NCBI GenBank assembly: GCA_965278995.1
Contig: OZ257136.1
Span: 2,542,001 to 2,606,000 of the forward strand
Length of the DNA: 64,000 nucleotides
Origin: JADJYF01 sp965278995
Lineage (GTDB): Bacteria > Pseudomonadota > Gammaproteobacteria > Ga0077536
Direction: 5' to 3'
Shown: positions 52,349 to 61,741 of the stretch, one piece after another
How the letters are laid out: each line of letters starts with the position of its first letter
Numbering within the stretch: the stretch's first letter is position 1
Program-made: the position numbers and the translations under genes
The notes under the pieces: generated by a model
Seen by the model: only the letters and a program-made list of their open reading frames with translations
Database searches by the model: none
What the model was told of the DNA's origin: nothing

Positions 52349-53559
52349 CGTCGCAACCCAACATCTGAACCATGCACGGCCATCATCTGGCGCAGTTCCT
52401 GCGCAACCGACAGCACGGTACCCGAGTTCGCGCCGAGCACGGTGACATGCGCCATCTTTCGCCCAGGTCGGACTTCGCGCTTGGCGTAGCAATGAACATG
52501 CGCATTGGCAGTCGCTGCAGCTTCATCGAAGCCGATATACCGCGGCCGGCCATACGCGTCATCTGCACCGAGCACATTGAAAGTGACAGCCGCACCGCGC
52601 ATTCCGGCGGGGCGCAGACCGAGGCCGGCAACTGCGCGCAGATGCTGCTCGAACTGCGAGACGGCGCAGGCTTCGATGGTGTAGTGCCCGGCGTTGTGGG
52701 GTCGCGGTGAAATCTCATTGACCAGGAGCTTTCCACCGCGTTCAACGAAAAATTCGACGGCAAGTATGCCGACGTAATCGAGCCCAACGGCAATCTCGGT
52801 ACCGATCTCACGTGCACGCGCCGCTATGGCTTTATCGATAGCGGCCGGCGCGACGACCGTGTCAAGTACGTGCCTTTCGGGGTTCATGATTATCTCGACG
52901 ACGGGATAGCATTCGAGTGCACCTGTTGCATCGCGCGCAACGAGGATAGCCAACTCGCGTTCAATGTCGACCAGCGCTTCTCGCAGCGCCGGTACCTGTG
53001 GCAGCCGCGCCAGATCGGCTGCGTCTTGCACGACTGCCACTCCGCGGCCGTCGTAGCCGTCGCGGCGAGCCTTCCATACGAACGGCATGGAATCCTCCCT
53101 CTCGACGTCAGGTCGAAAGATCTGGAATGCACTGGTAGGAATGCCATGAGCTCTTAGAAAGTGCTTCTGCAGCAGCTTGTCCTGCACGGTTTCAAGCACG
53201 GTCGCCGAAGGGGCCACGACATGCCCGAGATTCTCGAGACACCGCAACGAGCCGGTGTTGACTCGTTCTATTTCGTATGTAACCCAATCGGATTTCCGGG
53301 CAAGCGTGCGCAGCGCGGTCAGCGAGTCGTAGGCACCGACCAGCACGGAGTCAGCGACATCGGCCGCCGAACAGGCGGCATCGGGATCGAGGACGCATAG
53401 CTTCAATCCCAGCCTGCGGGCGGCCGCTGCCATCATCCGCGCCAGCTGGCCACCGCCGGCAACGCCAACTGTGGGGGCTGCAGCTGACGCCCCGCGAAAC
53501 GAACGTGTGGATTCGAGGACCCTGCCTGAAGCCTGATCCGGTCCTACGGTAAGGTGCAC
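52345..53559 (-). CDS. purK: N5-carboxyaminoimidazole ribonucleotide synthase PurK
   Basis: PurK makes N5-CAIR from AIR, bicarbonate and ATP. The 404-residue ATP-grasp protein begins with about 28 extra residues, then the family start TVGVAGGGQLARMMAAAARRLGL, D-K-L-L-Q-K-H-F-L-R, WKARRDGYDGRGV and VNEISPRPHNAGHYTIEAC. The start is GTG with AGG upstream; a start closer to the glycine motif is possible. It is coupled to purE. Confidence 0.94.
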   Translation of the reverse strand: MHLTVGPDQASGRVLESTRSFRGASAAAPTVGVAGGGQLARMMAAAARRLGLKLCVLDPDAACSAADVADSVLVGAYDSLTALRTLARKSDWVTYEIERVNTGSLRCLENLGHVVAPSATVLETVQDKLLQKHFLRAHGIPTSAFQIFRPDVEREDSMPFVWKARRDGYDGRGVAVVQDAADLARLPQVPALREALVDIERELAILVARDATGALECYPVVEIIMNPERHVLDTVVAPAAIDKAIAARAREIGTEIAVGLDYVGILAVEFFVERGGKLLVNEISPRPHNAGHYTIEACAVSQFEQHLRAVAGLGLRPAGMRGAAVTFNVLGADDAYGRPRYIGFDEAAATANAHVHCYAKREVRPGRKMAHVTVLGANSGTVLSVAQELRQMMAVHGSDVGLRR

Positions 53560-53777
53560 AATACCTGCCTCGCATGTCGAAGTTCCATGCTAGGCGGAGC
53601 ACGATGCTGAAAGAATTCGGAAAATTCGCCGTTTGCTATCGGCTTTCGCGAGCGCGTAATTCAATGCTCAGAAAAATTTCTAACGCCGGTTAAGCGCTGA
53701 TTCAGGTGCGTGGGCCTACTGTCATCGCTGACAATGACAGTCGACTCGCGGCAGCCAGCGCAACAGGAGTATCAGCC

Positions 53778-55631
53778 ATGGTCCCAACCACCCGCAGCCG
53801 CCTGGCCGCCCTGTACGGAGCACTGTTCGCGCTTGGCGTCGGCTTTTCTGGCGGAAACTCGGTCGAGGCACGGGACGATACGCCGAGGCCGCCAGCCAGC
53901 GGTCAGATCAAATCGCCGCAGCACAGCCGAGTAGTGACCCGTACGCAGCAGATCAATCAAACCCAGGTCAGACGCGTACCGATACGCGTATCGCGCCCGT
54001 CACGAGGGCAACGCTGGGCAGGTCCCCCGCGCGGTTCACACCGGATCATGGCGCGAGCGTTTCCATTACGCGCCCGCTGGCAAACCGACCCACGTACCTA
54101 TGCGGTCTATTCCATCTACAACAACGATGTGTGGTATCTCGACCCGACGACAGGCTGGGCGTATACCGTCGATCGCTGGGGGGTGGTCTATTCCGCCGAT
54201 CCACGCCAGGGGTTCGTCTATTCGCTCGGCGAACTGTCGCGCTGGACAGCCGACCTGCTGTATTTCTTCGACTATTTCAGCTACGACCGCGGTTACTGGC
54301 AACCGAACTACTACGCGCGCTACTGGGGTGCGTGGAACGCGCCACGTGGATTGTTCTTCGACTACGGCGGCGCCTACGACTGTCTGTGGGGATACGACTA
54401 CTATTTCGCGTCGCAGACGTTCGTCGTCCAGACCGTCACGTTCTCGCGAACCTACGTTCGCGAAGTACATCGAGAAGTCGTCTATGAGCGCGAGCATCCG
54501 CAGCATCTGCGTCAGCAGGTGCAGGCAGTGGGCGTGGCCGCGATGAACGCCACGCCGCCAGCGCAGATTTCGCCGCAGTCGGTAACTACCGCCGCGACCG
54601 TGGAAGTTGCCAATGTCGGCATTGGTGAAAATGCGGTAGTCGTGCCCGTTGTCGACGGCGAGAGCGCAGCGATCGTCGAACCGTTGGCGGTCGACGCCAC
54701 TATGCCGGCAGGTGCGACCGATCTCGGCACTGTGCCGGTCGACCCGCTACCGCCTGCCGAGACTGCTACCACTACGCCTGAAAGTGTCGACGTCAGTGCC
54801 ACTGACACTATTGCTGACGATGCATCCGCGGGGGGCGATGTCGACACGGTAACTGGCACGCCACCAACCAGTGAAATGGACGGCGAAAATGCCACGGCAA
54901 CCCTGCCTGGAGTCGGCGACGACCCAACGCTCGCTCAGCCGGAGGCCGACCCGTTGCAACCGTCGCTGACACCTGACGTCGATGCCGCTACGGTCGGCGC
55001 GACTTCTCCCGAGGATTCGGCAATCTCAACTACCGGTGGCGTCACCGACGACCAATCCCCCATCGGAGACGATGGCAGTCTGCCGCAAGCCTATGTCGCA
55101 CCGCCCGACGCGGAATCCGCCAGCGAAGCCGGATTCCAGACCTATGCGCCGCCAGCCATGAATGAGGCGCCAGGCTCGATTGCCGAACCACTCCAGCAAC
55201 TCGACGAACAGCAGGGCGAAGCACCGCAGGCTTACGAGCCGCCAGCGCAGAGCTATGAGCCGCCGCCGCAGCAATCCTATGACCAGCAATACGAAGCACC
55301 GCAGGCTTACGAGCCGCCGGCGCAGAGCTATGAGCCGCCGCCGCAGCAATCCTATGACCAGCAATACGAAGCACCGCAGGCTTACGAGCCGCCGGCGCAG
55401 AGCTACGAGCCGCCGCCGCAGCAATCCTATGACCAGCAATACGAAGCACCGCAGGCTTACGAGCCGCCGGCGCAGAGCTATGAGCCGCCCGCTCCAGCCT
55501 ACGAGGCGCCGCAGCCTGTGTTCGAACAGCCTGCTCCGGCGTTCGAACCGCCGCCGCAAATGAGCGCACCGCCACCGCCGACGCAGGAAGAAGCGCCGGC
55601 CGCGTCGGAGGAGGAACAGGCGTCGGAATAG
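53778..55631 (+). CDS. Secreted Tyr/Trp-rich protein with proline-rich C-terminal tandem repeats
   Basis: From the ATG at 53778 (AGGAG about ten bases upstream) the product is 617 residues. It has a signal peptide (LYGALFALGVGFSGG), a basic linker, an aromatic-rich domain (residues about 95-235: TYAVYSIYNNDVWYLDPTTG, FFDYFSYDRGYWQPNYYARYWG), a long acidic Thr/Asp/Val-rich stretch, and 3.6 copies of a 25-residue repeat EAPQAYEPPAQSYEPPPQQS-YDQQY. The C terminus is acidic. Composition suggests a cell-surface or periplasmic structural protein; no named domain is recognised. Confidence 0.78.
   Translation: MVPTTRSRLAALYGALFALGVGFSGGNSVEARDDTPRPPASGQIKSPQHSRVVTRTQQINQTQVRRVPIRVSRPSRGQRWAGPPRGSHRIMARAFPLRARWQTDPRTYAVYSIYNNDVWYLDPTTGWAYTVDRWGVVYSADPRQGFVYSLGELSRWTADLLYFFDYFSYDRGYWQPNYYARYWGAWNAPRGLFFDYGGAYDCLWGYDYYFASQTFVVQTVTFSRTYVREVHREVVYEREHPQHLRQQVQAVGVAAMNATPPAQISPQSVTTAATVEVANVGIGENAVVVPVVDGESAAIVEPLAVDATMPAGATDLGTVPVDPLPPAETATTTPESVDVSATDTIADDASAGGDVDTVTGTPPTSEMDGENATATLPGVGDDPTLAQPEADPLQPSLTPDVDAATVGATSPEDSAISTTGGVTDDQSPIGDDGSLPQAYVAPPDAESASEAGFQTYAPPAMNEAPGSIAEPLQQLDEQQGEAPQAYEPPAQSYEPPPQQSYDQQYEAPQAYEPPAQSYEPPPQQSYDQQYEAPQAYEPPAQSYEPPPQQSYDQQYEAPQAYEPPAQSYEPPAPAYEAPQPVFEQPAPAFEPPPQMSAPPPPTQEEAPAASEEEQASE
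55218..55489 (+). repeat. 75 bp tandem repeat, 3.6 copies, in frame
   Basis: Units start at 55218, 55293 and 55368, with a partial fourth at 55443. They are almost identical at the DNA level (single third-position changes), so the array expanded recently and may vary in number between strains. Each unit encodes 25 residues rich in proline, glutamine and tyrosine. Confidence 0.93.
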
Positions 55632-55641
55632 CGCCGCGCTG

Positions 55642-56655
55642 TCAGGTGTTCTCTTTCAGTCGATAGAAGCGCGTCGCGGTCCCGCGAAAGAGCTGATCTT
55701 TTTCCGTCTCGGTGTACCGAGCAGCGATTTTCTTGAACGCGTTCCACAGCACCGGATAGGAGATAGCGCACTTATCGACCGGGAAATTGCTTTCGAACAT
55801 GCAACGGTCCGGTCCGAAGACCTCAATGGCGTGGTGATAATAACGCGCTTGTTTGGCCACCAGTTCGTCTGAGCTGGGCGGCACAGCAGCCGTTTCGAAG
55901 CCGAAACCATTCCACGGCATGGCGAGTCCGCCCAGTTTGATCACGACGCCCGGGCAGGTCGCGAGCTCTGCCAGATCGCGGGCCCATTGCGTGAAGATGG
56001 CCTCCTGCTTACCGGCATACGGCCCGACACCGAGCGGTGTGCCAAGGTGATCGAGCACGATGTTCGCAGTGGGAAATGCCCGAGCGAGTGCCGTCAGATG
56101 AGGCGTCTGCGTGTGGTAATGGTAGGCATCGAAACTGAGACCCATGTCGACCAGTACGGCGAATCCTGCGCGGAAATCGCGGTCACCGTAGAGGTTCGCA
56201 CCAGGCAGCCCCTCGAACGACAGCACGTCATCGCTGGTGTCCCACGCCGCTATCTGGCGGATCCCGCGAAACAGCGGGCTCGCCTCACGGTGTGCTTCCA
56301 GCACCGCGCGCAGCTCGGCACCGAGCCGCAGCTCAGCCGTGCCGACGATACCGCCGATTTGCGCTGACTTCGGTTGCTGCCGCGCGCTTTTCGCGATGGA
56401 ATCAACCCATTCGGTCTCACCTACGGGCTTCAATGCTTCAGGGCCGGTCTCGCGATGGCACTCCCAGCATTGCAGGAAGACTGTCTGCTCGACGCGATGT
56501 GTCGCCGTATCAGCCCACAAATCTTCGAGTTCGTAATGCGGGAACTCCGGATTCTGTACAAAAAAATGATGATGTGGATCGACGATGCGTCGGTCCGGCT
56601 CCAGAATCGCTTCAGTGACCTGTGCTAACCATTCCTTGCGGACCTCGATAGGCAT
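55642..56655 (-). CDS. Amidohydrolase 2-family metal-dependent hydrolase
   Basis: The 337-residue TIM-barrel protein has the metal-binding D-P-H-H-H-F near the N terminus, a second histidine in YHYHTQ, the VLDHLGTPLG motif and a late C-M-F-E-S-N-F-P-V-D stretch. This pattern fits lactonase/amidohydrolase proteins of the COG3618 type, which hydrolyse cyclic esters or decarboxylate aromatic acids. The ATG at 56655 has GGGGAGAG upstream. It ends ten bases from the convergent repeat protein. Substrate is unknown; the neighbours suggest a catabolic pathway. Confidence 0.82.
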   Translation of the reverse strand: MPIEVRKEWLAQVTEAILEPDRRIVDPHHHFFVQNPEFPHYELEDLWADTATHRVEQTVFLQCWECHRETGPEALKPVGETEWVDSIAKSARQQPKSAQIGGIVGTAELRLGAELRAVLEAHREASPLFRGIRQIAAWDTSDDVLSFEGLPGANLYGDRDFRAGFAVLVDMGLSFDAYHYHTQTPHLTALARAFPTANIVLDHLGTPLGVGPYAGKQEAIFTQWARDLAELATCPGVVIKLGGLAMPWNGFGFETAAVPPSSDELVAKQARYYHHAIEVFGPDRCMFESNFPVDKCAISYPVLWNAFKKIAARYTETEKDQLFRGTATRFYRLKENT

Positions 56656-56792
56656 GACTACTCTCCCCACGTTGCTTCAAATTGATTCGTTGCAGTTGTT
56701 CCGATTGAATCATGCGCTCTGCGTCGACCGATAGCTCGCTCCCATGACATTTCGCGCCACCAACGGCTTGTCCGGCCACTGTGCTCCGACGC

Positions 56793-57893
56793 TCAAGCCA
56801 TGGTCAGACCTCGGCGACGGAATTCGCGCGGTGCGAGACCGGTCCAGGCCTTGAACGCGCGTGAAAACGCGCTGGCGTCCTCGAAGCCGAGACTGGCCGC
56901 GATTAAGTTATTGTCCATGCCGCTACGTCGCATCAGTTCGAGCGCGCGCTCGTAGCGTACTTCGGTCAACAGCACAGAAAAGCTCGTCCCTTCGTCGACC
57001 AGACGCCGCTGCAGCGTTCGCCTGGTAAGGTAAAGTGCGCCGACTACTTCACCGAGAGACGGAATCGGCGTTGCGCTGCGCAGACGGGTGCGGACGATAT
57101 CGGCGTAATTGAGCGGCGCCTGCATGACTTCGCCGAGGCGCCGGCATTGATTGTCGAAGAAGCGAAACGACATCGCATTGGCCTGTGGCGGTGGCGTGTC
57201 CCACATGCGGCGCCCGAAGCGGATCTGATTGTCGCTGTCGTCGAAAGTAACCGGGCAGCCGAAGAACTGTTCGTAAGGTTCGACGTCAACAGGCCGCACG
57301 TGCCGAAAACGAACCGCAGTCGGCGCAAGTTCTGCGCCCAATGTCTGACGAAACAAGGTCAGCGTCGCGGTCGTGTCGCGGACGACAAAAAACGCCGCGC
57401 AATCGCCGACCTCGGCGTTTTCCTCGAAAGTGACATATTCCTCATCGCCGTCGCGCCAGACCGACTGTTCGATACAGCCCCAGCACAGACTCGGGTGCGA
57501 GGGTACAGAGCGGAACAGGTCGCGCATGGTCGGAGCGCAGCTCGCCGCCAGGCCGAGCACCCCAAACATCGCCAGATGATATCGCTGACCGATAATGAGT
57601 CCGGCGGTGGGCAGCTGCAGCGCTTGCAGAGCCAGCCGGATGAAGCGCAGCTCCTGCTCGAAGCGGATGCGGAAACTCGGTTCCTCCAGCGCGAAACGCG
57701 GAATGTCGGCTGCCGCAAGCAGCGGGGCAATCGGGTGATCGTTGGCTTCGAGTACCTCGATCACCGGAGCCAGGCCATAAGCGAGCCGTAACGGTCGTAG
57801 CATGGTGCTGCCATAGAGGTATTCCGGCTGCTGTCGCGACGCTCGACTCGCCGCCTGTCGCCCGGGCGGTCGCGCACCGCTGTTTGCTGCCAT
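56793..57893 (-). CDS. AraC-family regulator with arabinose-binding-like N-terminal domain
   Basis: The 366-residue regulator has an N-terminal Arabinose_bd-type (OruR/ArgR-like) domain and a C-terminal AraC helix-turn-helix with LTRRTLQRRLVDEGTSFSVLL and IAASLGFEDASAFSRAFKAWTG. Start: ATG at 57893, with GGGGAG six bases upstream, preferred over the reading from 57947. It is divergent from the LLM flavin oxidoreductase gene, which may be its target, with 153 bp between them. That intergenic region shows no clear operator. Confidence 0.87.
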   Translation of the reverse strand: MAANSGARPPGRQAASRASRQQPEYLYGSTMLRPLRLAYGLAPVIEVLEANDHPIAPLLAAADIPRFALEEPSFRIRFEQELRFIRLALQALQLPTAGLIIGQRYHLAMFGVLGLAASCAPTMRDLFRSVPSHPSLCWGCIEQSVWRDGDEEYVTFEENAEVGDCAAFFVVRDTTATLTLFRQTLGAELAPTAVRFRHVRPVDVEPYEQFFGCPVTFDDSDNQIRFGRRMWDTPPPQANAMSFRFFDNQCRRLGEVMQAPLNYADIVRTRLRSATPIPSLGEVVGALYLTRRTLQRRLVDEGTSFSVLLTEVRYERALELMRRSGMDNNLIAASLGFEDASAFSRAFKAWTGLAPREFRRRGLTMA

Positions 57894-58046
57894 CCACCGC
57901 TCCCCAACGTTGTCGCTGAATGTCAAGAAATTTACACATTCTGTCATTCAGCGTCGAGGTCGTTATGCTGACACTGTCAGCGCAACGCCGCGTAGCTTTC
58001 CGCGGCGCAGCATGTCGCAGTACCGCAGCCATCTGGAGGGGAATGT

Positions 58047-59288
58047 ATGAAGTTCATGTTTTTCTTTTATCCGGCGATTCCGGCAACCATGGAGGAACGC
58101 GAAAAGCTCCGACCGATTTCGCGACGGACCGACAAATTCCAGCAGATGCTCGAAGAAATCGTCGAGCTGTCGCAATTCGCCGAAGAGCTTGGTTTCTCGG
58201 CCGTGACTTTCCCCGAACACCACTTGCATACCGAAGGCAGCGAAATGGGCAGCCTGCCGGTGTTGACCCAGCACGTACTGAACAACACAAAAAAGATCAT
58301 GGCCGGGCCGATAGGTTACGTTTTGCCGGGCTGGAATCCGCTGCGGCTCGCGCTCGAAATCGCCTGGCTCGATCAAATTACTAAAGGACGCACGTTCTGT
58401 GGCTTCGCGCGCGGCTACCAGGCGCGCTGGCTGAATCCGATGGCGCAGCATCTGCACGTGACCGCCTCCGATCTGCATGCCAAAGATGGTGCGCCGAGCA
58501 CTGACGCCATCAATCGCGAGGCATTCCAGGAAGTCTTCGAGATCCTCAAACTCGCCTGGGCAGATGGCGCCTTCCGTTACAAGGGCAAGTACTACGAGTA
58601 TCCGTATCCGTACGAGACCGGCACGCCGTGGCCCGCACACGAGTGGACGCGAAAGTATGGCTCACCGGGGGAAATCGACGACAACGGCAACATTCAAGCT
58701 ATCGACATCGTACCCAAGCCGTATCAAAAACCGCATCCGATGCTGTTCCAGGCGTTCTCGCAAAGCGAGAGCACGATCCGCTGGTGCGCCAAGGAAGGCA
58801 TCATTCCGAGTCTGCTGACTTCGGAGCTCGACGAAGTCCGCCGCTTCTGCGAGATCCACGTCGAAGAGGCGGCGTTACACGGCCGCAAACTCAAGCTCGG
58901 CGAGAACATGGGCGTATTCCGCTCGGTCTACATGGCCGAAAACAAGACCATTGCGCGCGAAATCGCGATGGAAGGATTGATGGGCACCGGTTGGCCGGGC
59001 TGGGCACATGCTTTCGGTTTCACCGACGCCTTCCGCTTTCCGGAAGACGACATCAAGTATCCGAATCAGGGCCTGCCGCCGTCTGAAGCGACGATGGAAC
59101 GCTTCGAGCGGAAGCATTTTGCGCTGGTCGGTAATACCGACGACGTCCGCCGAGAAATGGATCTGCTGGTGGAAGCGGCGAATCCCGAATGGTTCATCTG
59201 GCAAGGTGACCAGGGCTATCTGCCGAAAGACAAGGTGAAACGCATGCTGGAACGTTTCGGTCGCGACGTCATGCCGCACTACAAGTAG
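58047..59288 (+). CDS. LLM-class flavin-dependent oxidoreductase
   Basis: The 413-residue protein is a luciferase-like monooxygenase: TIM-barrel strands include FMFFFYPAIP, LGFSAVTFPEHHL, GFARGYQ and the G-V-F-R-S-V-Y region. Members use FMNH2 or F420H2, and the flavin type cannot be told from sequence by eye. GGAGGGG precedes the ATG by a few bases. Since an F420-dependent enzyme gene (mtd) is in the same window, F420 as cofactor is worth considering. The neighbours are a regulator and convergent CoA-pathway genes, which suggests catabolism of a hydrophobic or cyclic compound. Confidence 0.85.
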   Translation: MKFMFFFYPAIPATMEEREKLRPISRRTDKFQQMLEEIVELSQFAEELGFSAVTFPEHHLHTEGSEMGSLPVLTQHVLNNTKKIMAGPIGYVLPGWNPLRLALEIAWLDQITKGRTFCGFARGYQARWLNPMAQHLHVTASDLHAKDGAPSTDAINREAFQEVFEILKLAWADGAFRYKGKYYEYPYPYETGTPWPAHEWTRKYGSPGEIDDNGNIQAIDIVPKPYQKPHPMLFQAFSQSESTIRWCAKEGIIPSLLTSELDEVRRFCEIHVEEAALHGRKLKLGENMGVFRSVYMAENKTIAREIAMEGLMGTGWPGWAHAFGFTDAFRFPEDDIKYPNQGLPPSEATMERFERKHFALVGNTDDVRREMDLLVEAANPEWFIWQGDQGYLPKDKVKRMLERFGRDVMPHYK

Positions 59289-59314
59289 TTCGCGACAGCA
59301 GCATACTGTCCGTC

Positions 59315-59347
59315 ACACCCTCTCCCGCAGTTGCGAGAGGGTGTTTC
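59315..59347. terminator. Bidirectional hairpin terminator between convergent genes
   Basis: A perfect 10 bp stem ACACCCTCTC / GAGAGGGTGT with a ten-base loop is followed by TTT on the plus strand. It lies between the LLM gene and the convergent enoyl-CoA hydratase gene. The T run is short, so efficiency is uncertain. Confidence 0.65.
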
Positions 59348-59408
59348 CATCAACGACGAATCGAGCGAGCCCAGGCAGGGTGGGCTTGCCCGACCGCCCG
59401 GCCGCCGT

Positions 59409-60200
59409 TCAGGTTCCAGTGAACTTCGGTTCGCGTCTTTCGGCCGTGGCTTTGATGCCTTCGTTCCAATCATTGGTGTCACGCAGCCAGTTCTGTTCGA
59501 CCAGCTCGTGATCGGTCTGCAGCGCGACACGGTCGGCAAGGCCTCGTCGCAGCGTTGCACGTGTAGACAGGACAGCCAGCGGTGCACAACCGGCGATTTC
59601 GAGGGCCAGCGCGTGCGCCGTGGCCCGCAGTTCGTCCTGCGCTACGCAGACATCGACCAGGCCCCATTCAAGCGCCTGTTCTCCGGTCAGTCGTCGACTG
59701 CTCAGACACAACAGGGTCGCGCGCTGGCGGCCGAGTAATTCCGGCAAAGTGACCGTCAGACCGAAACCCGGATGAAAGCCGAGCTTGGTGAAGTTGGCGC
59801 TGAAGCGGCCTTCCGGACTCGTCACGCGAAAATCGGCCGAGACCGCCAGACCGAGACCACCGCCGATGGCCGCGCCCTGCACCGCCGCGATGACTGGTTT
59901 GCTGCATCGGAACAGCCGCACTGCCTGTCGATACAGCATGTTCGACAGCGCCCCTTTCGAGCTGTCCTGCGCATTGCCGGCCTCGCTGGCGCCGAAGTTG
60001 GCGCCAGCACAGAAATTCTTGCCTTGTGCGCACAGCAATATCGTACGGCAGTCAGCGAGCGTATCGAGCTGCTCGTAGGTATCGGCAATCTGCGTGATCA
60101 GACTGATATCGAAAAAATTATGCGGCGGACGACGGATTTCGATCGTCGCCACGTGGTCCTCGACGCTGACGCCGAGATCGGGTTTATCCAGGTTAGGCAC
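59409..60200 (-). CDS. Enoyl-CoA hydratase/isomerase family protein
   Basis: The 263-residue crotonase-fold protein has the first oxyanion segment AQGKNFCAGANFG and the second GAAIGGGLGLAVSADFRV. The usual catalytic glutamate positions are replaced or shifted (LGFHPGFGLTVTLPELLG), so the exact reaction (hydration, isomerisation or C-C cleavage) cannot be named. It follows the zinc alcohol dehydrogenase gene by 21 bp on the same strand, so the two are probably cotranscribed. Confidence 0.87.
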   Translation of the reverse strand: MPNLDKPDLGVSVEDHVATIEIRRPPHNFFDISLITQIADTYEQLDTLADCRTILLCAQGKNFCAGANFGASEAGNAQDSSKGALSNMLYRQAVRLFRCSKPVIAAVQGAAIGGGLGLAVSADFRVTSPEGRFSANFTKLGFHPGFGLTVTLPELLGRQRATLLCLSSRRLTGEQALEWGLVDVCVAQDELRATAHALALEIAGCAPLAVLSTRATLRRGLADRVALQTDHELVEQNWLRDTNDWNEGIKATAERREPKFTGT

Positions 60201-60221
60201 GAGTCCGCTCCCCTATTTTGA

Positions 60222-61313
60222 TCAATCAAAAGTCAGCACGGTGCGCGTCACTTCACCTGCTTCCATCGCGCGGAACGCTTCCGTTACGTTCTCCAGCGGT
60301 GCCTGTCGCGTCACCATTGCGTCGAGGTCGAGCCGACCCTGGCGGTACAATTCCAGATAGCGCGGGGCGTCGATGGTAAATCGATTCGAACCCATCATGC
60401 AGCCAATGATGCGCTTCTCCAGAAAGAAATGCCCCGGGTTGAGCGAGATGGTCTGTCCCGGCGCGATTGCACCGACCAGCACGGCCGTGCCGCGCGGCGC
60501 CAGGCAATAGAATGCCTGCTCGAGCAGCTTCGGCAAACCGACAACATCGAACGCGAAATCCGCACCGCCCTTGGTCATTTTCTTGATGGCCTTGACCGTA
60601 TCACCGGTACTCGAATTGATAGTGTCGGTGGCACCGAAATGCAGCGCACTGGTCAACCGTTGATCGAGCAGATCGACAGCAATTATTTGTCGGGCACCCG
60701 CAATGCGCGCACCTTGGATAACCGAGATACCGACACCACCTGCGCCGAATACGACGACTGACGAACCTGGCGTGACCTGGGCCGTGTTCAGCGCCGCGCC
60801 GACGCCGGTCGTCACTGCACAACCGATCAGCGCGGCGCGGTCGAGCGGGATGTCCGGGGCAATCTTCACTACCGCGCGTTCGTGCAACAGCATCGCTTCG
60901 GCGAAACCACCCAGATCGGCATAGGGGTGAATCAATTCACCGCGCCGGCTGATTCGCGGTGCCTCATCATCAGCGCGGCGGCAAGCGCCGCGATCGCTGC
61001 ACAGGTGCGGGCGACCCTGTACGCATTGCGGGCACAGTCCGCAGAACATCGAGGTACACGCAATGACATGATCGCCGACGGCGACGCTGCGCACACGTTC
61101 GCCGACGGCAAGCACGATACCGGCAGGCTCGTGGCCCAGCACCGTCGGCAGCGGCGCGGCGATGGTGCCGTGCAGCGTATGGAGATCGCTGTGGCAGACA
61201 CCGCACGCCACCGTCTTGACCAGGACTTCTTCCGGACCGGGATCAGCAATCTCGACGTCTTCGATGCTCACCGGCACATGAATTTCGCGGAACACCGCCG
61301 CTTTGACTTGCAT
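60222..61313 (-). CDS. Zinc-dependent alcohol dehydrogenase
   Basis: The 363-residue protein of the medium-chain dehydrogenase family has the catalytic zinc site GVCHSD and G-H-E-P-A-G, the structural zinc site C-G-L-C-P-Q-C-V-Q-G-R-P-H-L-C, the NAD motif GAGGVGISV and a D in V-A-V-D-L for NAD preference. Substrate is unknown; long-chain or hydroxymethyl-thiol forms are both possible. The ATG is followed by the family start MQVKAAVFRE. The gene heads a two-gene operon with the enoyl-CoA hydratase. Confidence 0.9.
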   Translation of the reverse strand: MQVKAAVFREIHVPVSIEDVEIADPGPEEVLVKTVACGVCHSDLHTLHGTIAAPLPTVLGHEPAGIVLAVGERVRSVAVGDHVIACTSMFCGLCPQCVQGRPHLCSDRGACRRADDEAPRISRRGELIHPYADLGGFAEAMLLHERAVVKIAPDIPLDRAALIGCAVTTGVGAALNTAQVTPGSSVVVFGAGGVGISVIQGARIAGARQIIAVDLLDQRLTSALHFGATDTINSSTGDTVKAIKKMTKGGADFAFDVVGLPKLLEQAFYCLAPRGTAVLVGAIAPGQTISLNPGHFFLEKRIIGCMMGSNRFTIDAPRYLELYRQGRLDLDAMVTRQAPLENVTEAFRAMEAGEVTRTVLTFD

Positions 61314-61413
61314 GGTTTTCCCCCTCTGGATATCGCCAGTTCAATCTGGTGTGCGCGCAATGTAGTATCAGCGTCGTGGATATACCAGCGGGCAATCCGG
61401 GAGCCGCAGCACC

Positions 61414-61668
61414 GTGAACGAAAAGACGGTACGGGCGCTGATCCAGGCTGGCGCCGTCAAGCGTTCGCGCATCGTCGCTCAAGGCACGCGTTTTCACGTT
61501 GAATTCGATACGCCTAACGGCTCGTTTACAGCGTCGACGAACAAGGACGGCGTCAGGCAATGGCGCTCACTCGACGCGGTGGCGCGCTGGCTGCGTGGCA
61601 TGGGCCTGGGCAGCGCCCAGCTCGAACTGGCGAAGTGGGCGCCTGAACAGAAGCAGCTCGCACTGTGA
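61414..61668 (+). CDS. Small protein, 84 aa, possibly ParC-like partition-associated family
   Basis: The 84-residue ORF (GTG start) reads KTVRALIQAGAVKRSRIVAQ, then F-H-V-E-F-D, S-T-N-K-D-G-V-R-Q-W-R-S-L-D and W-L-R-G-M-G-L-G-S-A-Q-L. This pattern recalls small proteins often annotated as partition-associated on plasmids and chromosomal islands, from memory and without a search. Upstream AGCAC gives little of a ribosome binding site. It stands alone between divergent-looking neighbours. Confidence 0.6.
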   Translation: MNEKTVRALIQAGAVKRSRIVAQGTRFHVEFDTPNGSFTASTNKDGVRQWRSLDAVARWLRGMGLGSAQLELAKWAPEQKQLAL

Positions 61669-61741
61669 ACTGCTGAGGTCAGTCCACTACGCTCAACAGG
61701 TCTACGGTTCGCTATAAGCAGAGATTGCGGAGACACCTTTG

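Noticed and set aside
55218..55489. Possible CRISPR array
   Set aside because: Units are contiguous 75 bp in-frame repeats without spacers and no cas genes are near.
55026..55559. Two 177-residue minus-strand ORFs opposite the proline-rich repeats
   Set aside because: Their repeated Leu/Arg and Ala/Arg patterns only mirror the tandem repeat on the other strand; no ribosome binding site.
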